DNA of 44,309 bases from Clostridiales bacterium DTU072 (GTDB taxonomy: Bacteria > Bacillota > Clostridia > Christensenellales > DTU072). The DNA lies in assembly GCA_001512685.1 (NCBI GenBank), contig LFSG01000054.1:1-44309 (forward strand), given 5' to 3'. A program made the position numbers and the translations under genes. Shown here one piece after another: positions 25,942 through 32,837 of this stretch; position 1 is the stretch's first letter, and the number at the start of each line of letters is the position of its first letter. Below the pieces are notes generated by a model, which saw only the letters and a program-made list of their open reading frames with translations, was not told where the DNA came from and searched no databases.

Positions 25942-27150
25942 TTAATCTTTAGGCAAAATTTCTCCGGTATCCGCGCTTTGAAAAATCAGCCAGTAGCCTT
26001 CGAACTTATCCATATCCTTAAGCGGCAGCCAGTCGCAGATACATTCAGTTTCTTTGGGCGGACTCTTTCCTTCAAAGCCGGGCACTCCGTAAGCGATATG
26101 GGTAACCTTGCCGTCATCGTCCACCAGCACGCCCGCCACATAATAATCGTCTTTATCGTAATTAATCCTTACCCATTTTGAAGAAGGAATGATATTTTCC
26201 AACATTTTTTCTCTGGGATACATTACAAATAATTCATCTAATTTGTCCTTTACCGAATAATAGAAGCTCTTGACGTCCTTGGGCGCGCTTTTTGCGCCGT
26301 CCTTCAATAAACCGTCCACAAAGCTTTTGGACGTTTCTGTTTTTTCTTTAACGCTCTCCTTGCTTTCAAGCTTTTCATAGGTTGTTTCTTTTTTATCCTC
26401 AAGCTTTGAGCCGCTTTCTTTTTTATCGCTTGCTCTTTCCACTTTAGGTTCTTCTTTGACCGTTTCGGCTTTGGGACTATCTTTTGCCCTGTCCGTTTGG
26501 GACGCGTCTATTGGTTTTTCCGTCATGGGAACTTCTTTGATTTGGGTCTTGGGAGTTCCTTTGGGCATCTCCGCTTTGGGAATTTCTTTTGTCTTTGCTT
26601 GCTCTATGCGGCTTTCCATTTTGGTTTTTTCTTTATGTATTTCCACAATCCCGCTTGGCGCTATTTCTTCTCTTCTTGATTCTCCGGCACTTGTTGGGGT
26701 TTGAACAGCTGAGCTATCTTTTTGAAGAACTTCTTTATCCCGCTCATCAATTTGCTGAAAAACGCCTTTATCTTTTTCATGGCTGACCTCCTTGCTTTTT
26801 TGATTGATATTTGATTGGTTTTCATTATCCATAAACCTCATGATATCCTGCAATTGTATTCTTCCTCTTGCTCCGCCTTCGGCGTAGATTCTCTGCCCTT
26901 CCATAACCAAACAGCTTATGTCGTCGTTGCCAGTAAAATCAATATCGGCGGGCAGCTCAAATTCACTTTTCGCCGCGTTTATTTTTTTAATTATGAGAGG
27001 GAAAGCTCCTATCTTTAAGCCCATAACAAGCTCTGTTCCGGCATAATCAATTATTGCCTTTATGCCCGAAGAGCTCCCCACCCTTACTACCGTTATATAG
27101 CCTTTGGCGCCGTTCTTTGTCAGAATAACAGTCTTCTTTACCAGTGTCAT
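25942..27150 (-). CDS. Conserved hypothetical protein: N- and C-terminal globular domains joined by a long charged linker
   Basis: The 402-residue product has three parts. Residues 1-110 (KKTVILTKNGAKGYITVVRV..., ending ARGRIQLQDIMRFMD) form a compact beta-rich domain that I associate with a clostridial family of unknown function, from memory. Residues about 112-280 are a low-complexity Lys/Glu/Ser/Pro/Thr linker with near-repeats (KEIPKAEMPKGTPKTQIKEVPM), predicted disordered. Residues about 285-402 form a second domain (VKDKLDELFVMYPREKM..., WVRINYDKDDYYVAGVLVDD, ECICDWLPLKDM). There is no signal peptide. GGGAGG lies directly before the ATG. Its neighbours are spore-surface genes, so a sporulation role is possible but unproven. 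Confidence 0.78.
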   Translation of the reverse strand: MTLVKKTVILTKNGAKGYITVVRVGSSSGIKAIIDYAGTELVMGLKIGAFPLIIKKINAAKSEFELPADIDFTGNDDISCLVMEGQRIYAEGGARGRIQLQDIMRFMDNENQSNINQKSKEVSHEKDKGVFQQIDERDKEVLQKDSSAVQTPTSAGESRREEIAPSGIVEIHKEKTKMESRIEQAKTKEIPKAEMPKGTPKTQIKEVPMTEKPIDASQTDRAKDSPKAETVKEEPKVERASDKKESGSKLEDKKETTYEKLESKESVKEKTETSKSFVDGLLKDGAKSAPKDVKSFYYSVKDKLDELFVMYPREKMLENIIPSSKWVRINYDKDDYYVAGVLVDDDGKVTHIAYGVPGFEGKSPPKETECICDWLPLKDMDKFEGYWLIFQSADTGEILPKD

Positions 27151-27281
27151 AGCCCTCCCAATCTCATAATATTAAATATATTGCCCATTCTTTTTGTTTA
27201 TTCATATGCCTTCATATAACGCCCGTAAATGCGTATTCCCACAAATTTATTAACGGATATATTTAATGAAAAATAAAAATA

Positions 27282-27743
27282 TTAATTAATCCTTTCCGCT
27301 ATAACATTGACAAAGGCGTAACTTGTTATTACATTTCCGGCGTTCACTAAAGTAATTTTGGTATTGTTTGAGGTGGACACTATTATGCCTTCGGCGCTTA
27401 ACGCGTATGTGTTGTCCTTAATTGAAGAATTTTTTGTTGCGATATTTGTGGAGCAACCGTTGACAAAAAAGCCCAATCCTACTTCTGAGGCGTCTTCCAA
27501 AGCCTTTGCCGCCGCCGAAAAGCCCAGTCTGTATATTCCGTTATTCAAATTGAAAACATAATTGTTCAACATGGTTATATTTTCGCTCGAAATAAACGCT
27601 TCGGTTAAAGGAAGGGCGGCATTTGGATTTACGGCGTCCGTCGTCTGTATGTAATAAGCTATGTCAGGAAGTCGCCTTATTTCCCTTTGCACAGCCGCCG
27701 CCCTCGACGGCCTGATGTTTCTTCTTCTAAAACGCGCGGACAT
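27282..27743 (-). CDS. BclA C-terminal-like (TNF/C1q-fold) small protein, possibly spore surface
   Basis: This 153-residue protein starts with a very basic, Arg-rich segment (ARFRRRNIRPSRAAA) and continues into a beta-rich domain: ITMLNNYVFNLNNGIYRLGF, FFVNGCS, YALSAEGIIVST, ITLVNAG and a closing FVNVIAERI. This order of strands resembles the C-terminal jelly-roll of BclA-type exosporium glycoproteins, which often have the same LVNAS..L.I.KI ending. The collagen-like region of classical BclA is absent. AGGAGG lies 6 bases before the ATG. The neighbours downstream are CotF-like coat genes, which supports a spore-surface role, though this remains inference. Confidence 0.68.
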   Translation of the reverse strand: MSARFRRRNIRPSRAAAVQREIRRLPDIAYYIQTTDAVNPNAALPLTEAFISSENITMLNNYVFNLNNGIYRLGFSAAAKALEDASEVGLGFFVNGCSTNIATKNSSIKDNTYALSAEGIIVSTSNNTKITLVNAGNVITSYAFVNVIAERIN

Positions 27744-27883
27744 AGACAGCCTCCTATTTATCGCTGATTATTAAAATTATATTGCCGCAAATAACAAAAT
27801 ATTCGCCGCATCATTTCGCTTAAGTCATATCACTATATGCGGCGGACGCTGTTAAAGCGCAATAAAAATGAGTAAAATCGCAA

Positions 27884-27907
27884 AAAGGGATATCTCAATA
27901 TCCCTTT
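27884..27907 (-). terminator. Intrinsic terminator after the CotF-like genes
   Basis: A perfect 10-bp stem (AAAGGGATAT with its complement) and a 4-base loop are followed on the minus strand by TTTTTGCGATTTT. It lies 37 bp past the stop of the gene at 27944 and separates the coat operon from the BclA-like gene. Confidence 0.8.
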
Positions 27908-27943
27908 GCTAAACGGTATAAAAAGCCGAAAAAACTTGACGGT

Positions 27944-28192
27944 TTATGCGTAAGAATTTACCAGCTGTTTGATTTCCTGCTGCTTGGCGTCATTTATCTG
28001 ATAATATCCTTTTTGTCTCATTTTCTCAAAAAGCTCAAATTGCTGACTTTCCACAGCTTTTAAGTTGTTGTGCAACAACCCTCTTAAATCGGTGCTGGAA
28101 CCTTCGGGAATAAAAGAGCCGTACGCTTTCATAATTTCTTTTTCCTGATTGATGAGGTCGATCATGGAATCTTTTTCATTCAAATTTTTCAT
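27944..28192 (-). CDS. CotF-like spore coat protein, 82 residues
   Basis: A small helical protein of the spore coat CotF family. The middle DLRGLLHNNLKAVESQQFELFEKMRQKGYYQINDA followed by KQQEIKQLVNSY matches the C-terminal half of CotF-type proteins, which typically end with a (K/R)GYY...DA...EI.QA pattern. The Met start has AAAGGAGGAAAT about 10 bases upstream. It is the second gene of a pair, 24 bp downstream of the 66-residue gene that matches the other half of the same fold. The two small genes may together equal one full-length two-repeat CotF. Expected in the mother cell late in sporulation; no sporulation promoter was identified with confidence. Confidence 0.82.
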   Translation of the reverse strand: MKNLNEKDSMIDLINQEKEIMKAYGSFIPEGSSTDLRGLLHNNLKAVESQQFELFEKMRQKGYYQINDAKQQEIKQLVNSYA

Positions 28193-28216
28193 AAATATTT
28201 CCTCCTTTCCCTGAAC

Positions 28217-28417
28217 TTACTGCTGCTCTTTCAAAAAATTAAAAAGAGAATCAAAATTCATTGTGTGTGTTTGCTGCATCTTTTTGCATAAACCTTTTAT
28301 TTCCGGATCGTCGATTGTTTGAGCGTAAAGCTGACATTTCTTCGCCGCCCATTGCTCATATCCCAAAAGATCGCTCATAAGACTTACATCTTTTGTGGAT
28401 AAATTTACTTTTGCCAT
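28217..28417 (-). CDS. Small CotF-related/ferritin-like helical spore coat protein, 66 residues
   Basis: Two predicted helices carry LSTKDVSLMSDLLGYEQWAAKKCQLYAQTIDDPEIKGLCKKMQQTHTMNFDSLFNFLKE. This is the layout of small clostridial coat proteins related to the N-terminal part of CotF, with Glu/His positions similar to ferritin-like helical bundles. AGGAGG lies 7 bases before the ATG. It is the first gene of a pair with the CotF-like gene (24-bp gap), ended by the hairpin at 27884. Assignment is by pattern, and a metal-binding role is not claimed. Confidence 0.75.
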   Translation of the reverse strand: MAKVNLSTKDVSLMSDLLGYEQWAAKKCQLYAQTIDDPEIKGLCKKMQQTHTMNFDSLFNFLKEQQ

Positions 28418-28511
28418 AAAAATTCCTCCTATTAATAAAAAAATATTTTCTAAGTTTATTCTGTATCAGTTAAGCAAATATTATTACTTGATTTTCCAAA
28501 TAAAAAATAAA

Positions 28512-28537
28512 CGCGAAGTCGATTTCCAAACTTCGCG
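28512..28537 (-). terminator. Intrinsic terminator of hsp20
   Basis: A perfect 8-bp GC-rich stem (CGCGAAGT with its complement), a 10-base loop, then TTTATTTTTTATTT on the minus strand, 31 bp after the hsp20 stop codon. Confidence 0.85.
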
Positions 28538-28567
28538 CTTTGTCTGTTTCAGCTGAAATGCTGGGGT

Positions 28568-29002
28568 TTATTCTACCGTTATTGTTTTTCTTTTGGACGA
28601 TTCAACTTTCTTGGGAACCGTGATGCATAAGATTCCGTCGCTGTATTTTGCTTTGACGCCGTCTTCGTCCATATCGGGAAGGTATACTGTTCTGGACATT
28701 GAGCTCATTCTTCTTTCTCTGTGTATATAGTTCCCCTTCTCCTCTTTTTTGTCTTCTTGATAATTCGCCGAAACGGTAAGATTGTTTTCGTTAATGTCTA
28801 TCGTGATATTGTCCTTCTTTATTCCCGGCAGCTCGGCGTCAATGATATATTCTTTTTCGTTTTCTCTAATGTCCATCTTCATGGCTCCCCTGTACGACAA
28901 TGAAGGAAAATCGTTAAAAAAGTCGTCAAAGAAATCCCTGATTCCTCCGCTGTAATTGGACGGTCTGGTCAAACCTTTGTTTACCGGTATCAATCCAAAC
29001 AT
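28568..29002 (-). CDS. hsp20: Small heat shock protein Hsp20 (alpha-crystallin family)
   Basis: Hsp20 is an ATP-independent holdase that binds unfolding proteins in the cytoplasm. The 144-residue product has a short N-terminal arm (MFGLIPVNKG...DFFDDFFNDFP), an alpha-crystallin domain from about residue 38 (MDIRENEKEYIIDAELPGI.., NITIDINENNLTVSA) and the conserved IHRERR...SRTVYLPD...DGILCITVPK near the end. A longer frame exists, but this ATG has a perfect AAAGGAGGTG upstream. Regulation is directly visible: a near-perfect CIRCE operator and a consensus promoter stand upstream, so HrcA repression is expected. Confidence 0.95.
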   Translation of the reverse strand: MFGLIPVNKGLTRPSNYSGGIRDFFDDFFNDFPSLSYRGAMKMDIRENEKEYIIDAELPGIKKDNITIDINENNLTVSANYQEDKKEEKGNYIHRERRMSSMSRTVYLPDMDEDGVKAKYSDGILCITVPKKVESSKRKTITVE

Positions 29003-29040
29003 AATAACACCTCCTTTTATTTTTTTCAGCCTTACTTGAA

Positions 29041-29067
29041 TTAGCACTCTAAGGCTTCGACTGCTAA
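29041..29067. promoter_or_regulatory. CIRCE operator (HrcA binding site) of hsp20
   Basis: TTAGCACTC, nine bases, GACTGCTAA. The consensus is TTAGCACTC-N9-GAGTGCTAA, so there is one mismatch, in the second arm. It lies just past the -10 box, across the likely start of transcription, where HrcA would block initiation. Confidence 0.9.
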
Positions 29068-29071
29068 TTAC

Positions 29072-29099
29072 ATTATATCAAAGAAAAACCTTTTGTCAA
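29072..29099 (-). promoter_or_regulatory. Consensus sigma-A promoter of hsp20
   Basis: On the minus strand: TTGACA, a 16-base spacer, TATAAT. Both hexamers are perfect. The CIRCE element starts within 5 bases downstream. Confidence 0.9.
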
Positions 29100-29206
29100 C
29101 GGTTTTATATAAATTTTTTTGCAAATTATCAAAAATTTTTTATAACAAAAAAATTATTGCCGTAAAAAGCTATATTTATTCTTTAGGGGCTAATAAATAA
29201 AAAATT

Positions 29207-30580
29207 TTACAATCTGAATAGTTTTTGGGCGTTTTTGAAGCATATATTTTCAATTATCTCGCCAATAATTTCTTTATTAAAAGCTATTTCGCCTTTTTGG
29301 ATTTTTTCGCCGAAATAATCGCACAAAATCCTTCTGAAATAATCGTGTCTTGAATAGGACAAAAAGGAGCGCGAATCAGTAAGCATCCCCGCGAATGAAC
29401 CAAGATGCCCGTTGAGAGAAATGGCGTCCAATTGACTTATTATGCCTTCTTTATTGTCGTTAAACCACCATGAGGGACCAAGCTGTATTTTTTTGCGGCC
29501 GCTTAAGCAGCCCGCCAATACGCTTAATAAATGGCTAAGATTGGGGTTGAGATTGAAGAGTATTATATGAGGAAGAGCGTTTTCGGAATTCAAATTGTTT
29601 AAGAGGTTATAAAGCCCGCTCAAATAGCTTTTTTCGCTTATGCCGTCGCAGCCGCAATCAACCCCCAATAAATCATAAAGCCTTTTGTTTTTGTTCCTTG
29701 TAACTCCCATGTGCAATTCCATAACCATATCCAATTCGCTGATTTTTTGGCTTAATCTATACAAAATATAGGTTGACAAAGCGATAATTTCGTTATCGGA
29801 AATACACTGATTGCTCGGAATTTTCTCAAAAATAGCTTGCGCTCGGCTGTCTTCGATAATATTTTGGTTTAAGCATTCAAAGCTGAAATCGGCGGCTTTG
29901 GCGCCGCAAGCACAAAAATATTCAAGTCTGCCGTAAAGAGCTTGCAAATAATCCTCAAGGCAAGCGATTTTTATTCCGCTTGCTTTTTGAAGGTCTTCGA
30001 TAAACGCTTTATCGGGCCCAAGCGCTTTATCCCCTCTGAAAGCGGGCAATACTTTATTGGGAAACCGCTTTGCCAAAAGTTTATGGTATCGCAAATCATC
30101 AAGCGCGTCGTCGGTGGTGAAAATGGTTTTTACATTTGATATTTCCATGCATTTAAGCGGAGTAAGAAAGCCCTTTTTCAATATTTCTTGCGCCTTGTTC
30201 CAAATTTCATAAGCGTTTTTTTCGTTAATTACAAGATCTATGCCGAAATATTTCCGCAATTCAAGGTGAGACCAAATATATAAAGGATTATTGACCGCTC
30301 CCGAAAGCGCCTTGCAATAACTTGCGAATTTTTCAAACTCGTCGGCTTTTCCCGTAATAAAATACTCGTCAATGCCCGCTTGCCGCATAAGGCGCCATTT
30401 ATAATGGTCATATTTCAGCCATAATTGATAAAGCGACTCAAAAGGCTTATTCTCATAGATTTCACGGGCGCTTAAATGGCAATGATAATCAATTATGGGC
30501 TTGTTTTCGGCAAATTCTTTATAGAGCATATAAGAAATATTGTTATTCAAAAAATAATCTTCTCGCAAAAAGCCTTTCAT
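29207..30580 (-). CDS. uxaC: Uronate isomerase
   Basis: UxaC interconverts glucuronate and fructuronate, and galacturonate and tagaturonate, the first step of hexuronate breakdown in the cytoplasm. The 457-residue length is typical. Metal-binding and active-site features include DYHCHLSAREI at about residues 31-41, TTDDALDDL (about 150-158), MELHMGVTRN, and the C-terminal LTDSRSF.SY.RHDYFRR stretch. The ATG is chosen because GGGAGGA lies 6-7 bases upstream; a start five codons earlier lacks this spacing. It is the third gene of uxuA-uxuB-uxaC, 24 bp after uxuB. No hairpin terminator was seen downstream. Confidence 0.95.
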   Translation of the reverse strand: MKGFLREDYFLNNNISYMLYKEFAENKPIIDYHCHLSAREIYENKPFESLYQLWLKYDHYKWRLMRQAGIDEYFITGKADEFEKFASYCKALSGAVNNPLYIWSHLELRKYFGIDLVINEKNAYEIWNKAQEILKKGFLTPLKCMEISNVKTIFTTDDALDDLRYHKLLAKRFPNKVLPAFRGDKALGPDKAFIEDLQKASGIKIACLEDYLQALYGRLEYFCACGAKAADFSFECLNQNIIEDSRAQAIFEKIPSNQCISDNEIIALSTYILYRLSQKISELDMVMELHMGVTRNKNKRLYDLLGVDCGCDGISEKSYLSGLYNLLNNLNSENALPHIILFNLNPNLSHLLSVLAGCLSGRKKIQLGPSWWFNDNKEGIISQLDAISLNGHLGSFAGMLTDSRSFLSYSRHDYFRRILCDYFGEKIQKGEIAFNKEIIGEIIENICFKNAQKLFRL

Positions 30581-30604
30581 TATGCTTCCTCCCATCGGCC
30601 CATA

Positions 30605-31432
30605 TTACACTCCCGAATACGCCTGAAATCCTCCGTCAACGGGCAATACAATTCCCGTAATAAAAGCTGATTCCTTATCGTTGCAAAGAAACTTCACCGC
30701 TCCCAAAAGGTCTTCCACTTTGCCCAATCTTCTCATGGGCGTATTGTTTAATATTTTTTCCGTCCTTTTCGTGGGCGTGCCGTCCTTATTAAACAATAAA
30801 TCATGGTTTTGCGCGGTGTCAAAAAAACCGGGAGCTATGGCGTTCACTCTGATATTGGCGGGCGCGAAATGCACCGCAAGCCACATGGTGAAATTGGATA
30901 TCGCCGCCTTTGCCGCGCTGTAAGCGGATACCCTTGTCATGGGAGAAAAAGCGCTCATGGATGAAATATTTATAATCGAACCGCCTTTGTCAAGCATATC
31001 TTTGACAAAAACCTGCGTGGCAATAAACGCGCCCAAAAAATTAAGCCTGAAAACATTGTCGATATCAAAATCTTTTAAGTCAAAAAAGGTAACGACATTA
31101 TCATTTTTCATATCTTCAAAGCTAAAGGTATCGTTGGTGGTATTGCCTTTGGGACTGTTTCCGCCCGCGCCGTTTATCAAAATATCGCAAAACCCCAAAT
31201 CTTTACGGATTTGCTGACGGAGCGCTTCCATGTTTTCTTTATCCAAAACATCGGCTTGATATGCTTTTGCTTGGCCACCTTGACCGTTTATGGCGTCGGC
31301 AACCTTCTGAGCCGCTTCCAATCTTAAATCAAGCACGGCGACTTTTGCTCCCAGTCTTGCCAATTCCTTGGCAAAAGCCGAGCATAATATTCCTCCCCCT
31401 CCCGTAATTACCGCTACTTTGTCCTTAAACAT
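30605..31432 (-). CDS. uxuB: D-mannonate oxidoreductase / fructuronate reductase, SDR type
   Basis: Reduces fructuronate to D-mannonate with NAD(P)H. The 275-residue product is a classical short-chain dehydrogenase: TGGGGIL nucleotide-binding loop (about residues 10-16), LINGAGGN, catalytic SSMSAFSP and YSAAK, and PGFFDTAQN after it. It is unrelated in fold to E. coli UxuB but matches the Bacillota enzyme found beside uxuA, which with this location supports the assignment. AGGAGG lies 6 bases before the ATG. The first 8 bases overlap the end of uxuA, which indicates coupled translation. Confidence 0.9.
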   Translation of the reverse strand: MFKDKVAVITGGGGILCSAFAKELARLGAKVAVLDLRLEAAQKVADAINGQGGQAKAYQADVLDKENMEALRQQIRKDLGFCDILINGAGGNSPKGNTTNDTFSFEDMKNDNVVTFFDLKDFDIDNVFRLNFLGAFIATQVFVKDMLDKGGSIINISSMSAFSPMTRVSAYSAAKAAISNFTMWLAVHFAPANIRVNAIAPGFFDTAQNHDLLFNKDGTPTKRTEKILNNTPMRRLGKVEDLLGAVKFLCNDKESAFITGIVLPVDGGFQAYSGV

Positions 31433-32480
31433 TTTTTGCCTCCTTTTCGATTGCTTCAATCAATCCCGCTATATACATGGCTCCCAGCGCTCTGTCATAA
31501 AGTCCGTATCCCGCGCGGTTGCCGCTTTCTCCCCAAATCTGTCTGCCGTGGTCGGGACGGATATAACCGTCAAATCCGGTATCGTATAACTTCTTGACCA
31601 GCCTATACATATCCAAACTGCCGCAAACGGACGGATGCGCCGTTTCCCTGAAATCTTTTTCTCCTTCTATTTTTACATTTCTTAAATGAGCGAAATGTAT
31701 TCTGCCCTTCGCCATTTCAATCATCTTTTCAAGATCATTGTTCTTGTAGCATCCCAATGAGCCCGCGCAAAAAGTTACGCCGTTATAAGCGCTCTTATTG
31801 AGGTCCAAAAACTTTTGAAAATTACGCTCCTGCCCGATTATCCTCGGCAAGCCGTAAATGCTCCACGGCGGATCGTCGGGATGAATGGCCATTTTAATAT
31901 CATATTTTTCGGCGGCGGGAATAACGGCGTCAAGAAAATACTTAAGGTTTGCAAAATACCTTTCATCGGTGAATTCATTATAGATATCAAGCAATTTCTT
32001 CATGCGTTCTTTGCCTATGCTCTTGTCCCATGCCGGCAAATTTAAATCTTCGCTGAGCGTAAGCGGATTGAATTTTATTACTTTATCATGCTCGTAAGCC
32101 AGAGACTCTGAACCGTCTTCATTCTTAAAGCGCAGGTTGCTTCTCATCCAGTCAAAAACGGGCATAAAATTATAACATATCACCTTAATGCCCGCACGGC
32201 TCAGCCTTTTCATGGTCTCTATGTAATTTTCTATATATTTATCCCTGCTTTTTTCGCCCAGCTTAATGTCTTCGTGCACCGCCACGCTTTCCACCACTTC
32301 GAATTCCAGTCCGTGAGCGTTGGCTTTGTTTTTGATGGCTTCAATCTGTTCTTGGGGCCAAACCTCTCCCGGCAAAATATCGTCTATGGCGGACACAATG
32401 CCGCTTATTACGGGTATTTGCCGGATTTTATCCAAACTTACCGCGTCTTTGTCGCCGTACCAGCGAAATGTCAATTTCAT
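31425..32480 (-). CDS. uxuA: Mannonate dehydratase
   Basis: UxuA dehydrates D-mannonate to 2-keto-3-deoxygluconate. The 351-residue product has the TIM-barrel landmarks of the family: the start MKLTFRWYG, VVESVAVHEDIKLG, MAIHPDDPPW (metal His), TFCAGSLG (metal Cys), HLRN and the C-terminal YIRPDHGRQIWGE. The ATG follows GAGAGGAA. It is the first gene of the operon uxuA-uxuB-uxaC. KdgK, KdgA, the altronate branch and a transporter are not in this window, so the rest of the pathway must lie elsewhere. Upstream on the same strand is the decayed remnant of an AraC-type regulator. Confidence 0.96.
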   Translation of the reverse strand: MKLTFRWYGDKDAVSLDKIRQIPVISGIVSAIDDILPGEVWPQEQIEAIKNKANAHGLEFEVVESVAVHEDIKLGEKSRDKYIENYIETMKRLSRAGIKVICYNFMPVFDWMRSNLRFKNEDGSESLAYEHDKVIKFNPLTLSEDLNLPAWDKSIGKERMKKLLDIYNEFTDERYFANLKYFLDAVIPAAEKYDIKMAIHPDDPPWSIYGLPRIIGQERNFQKFLDLNKSAYNGVTFCAGSLGCYKNNDLEKMIEMAKGRIHFAHLRNVKIEGEKDFRETAHPSVCGSLDMYRLVKKLYDTGFDGYIRPDHGRQIWGESGNRAGYGLYDRALGAMYIAGLIEAIEKEAKNV

Positions 32481-32517
32481 TTGCTTTCCTCTCATTTTTA
32501 TAAATACCTTTATGGTA

Positions 32518-32641
32518 TCATAATTTAAGGTATTTGGTATATTCTATCGGCGTTATGCCGTATTCTTTTGTGAATATGCGGAAAAAACCGGAATAATCCT
32601 AATTGTTGCCGCGCCTGATATTCCTTTTTAAGCTCAATCAT
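32518..32641 (-). pseudogene. Remnant of an AraC-family regulator (internal deletion)
   Basis: On the minus strand, the frame ending at 32518 reads DYSGFFRIFTKEYGITPIEY then TKYLKL and stops. This is the recognition-helix end of an AraC DNA-binding domain (compare FND.SYF.RVFKK..G.TP.EYR). It is open only from 32598 onwards, preceded by a stop codon. About 40 bases upstream, AAAGGAG and an ATG at 32641 begin another frame (MIELKKEYQARQQLGLF) that runs across the same stretch out of frame. The simplest reading is that a full regulator gene, next to the operon it controlled, lost its middle part. Alternatively the ATG frame is a spurious 38-codon ORF. Confidence 0.7.
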
Positions 32642-32703
32642 CTAAGATATCTCCTTTTTCAATTTTTTCCAAGGCGTTCCCAAATTGGAGATAATTTATA
32701 ATA

Positions 32704-32732
32704 ATTATAGCATGTATTAATAACAATTAACA
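32704..32732 (-). promoter_or_regulatory. Possible promoter for the AraC remnant and uxuA operon
   Basis: On the minus strand: TGTTAA, a 17-base spacer, TATAAT. The -10 box is perfect and the -35 box weak, as expected for an activator-dependent promoter. In the 357-bp gap between uxuA and the C69 peptidase gene the only other elements are the AraC remnant and a terminator. Confidence 0.4.
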
Positions 32733-32788
32733 TGACATTTTTTTTGCTAAAATACTGCCAATCTTGCTGTGTTGAGAAAATAACAAAA

Positions 32789-32812
32789 AGCCCGCGTTGC
32801 CAAAGCGGGCTT
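32789..32812 (-). terminator. Intrinsic terminator of the C69 peptidase gene
   Basis: An 8-bp GC-rich stem (AAGCCCGC with its complement) is followed on the minus strand by TTTTTGTTATTTT. It lies 26 bp past the stop codon of the gene at 32838. Confidence 0.82.
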
Positions 32813-32837
32813 AGCGTTTTTTATTTGCAATACACTG

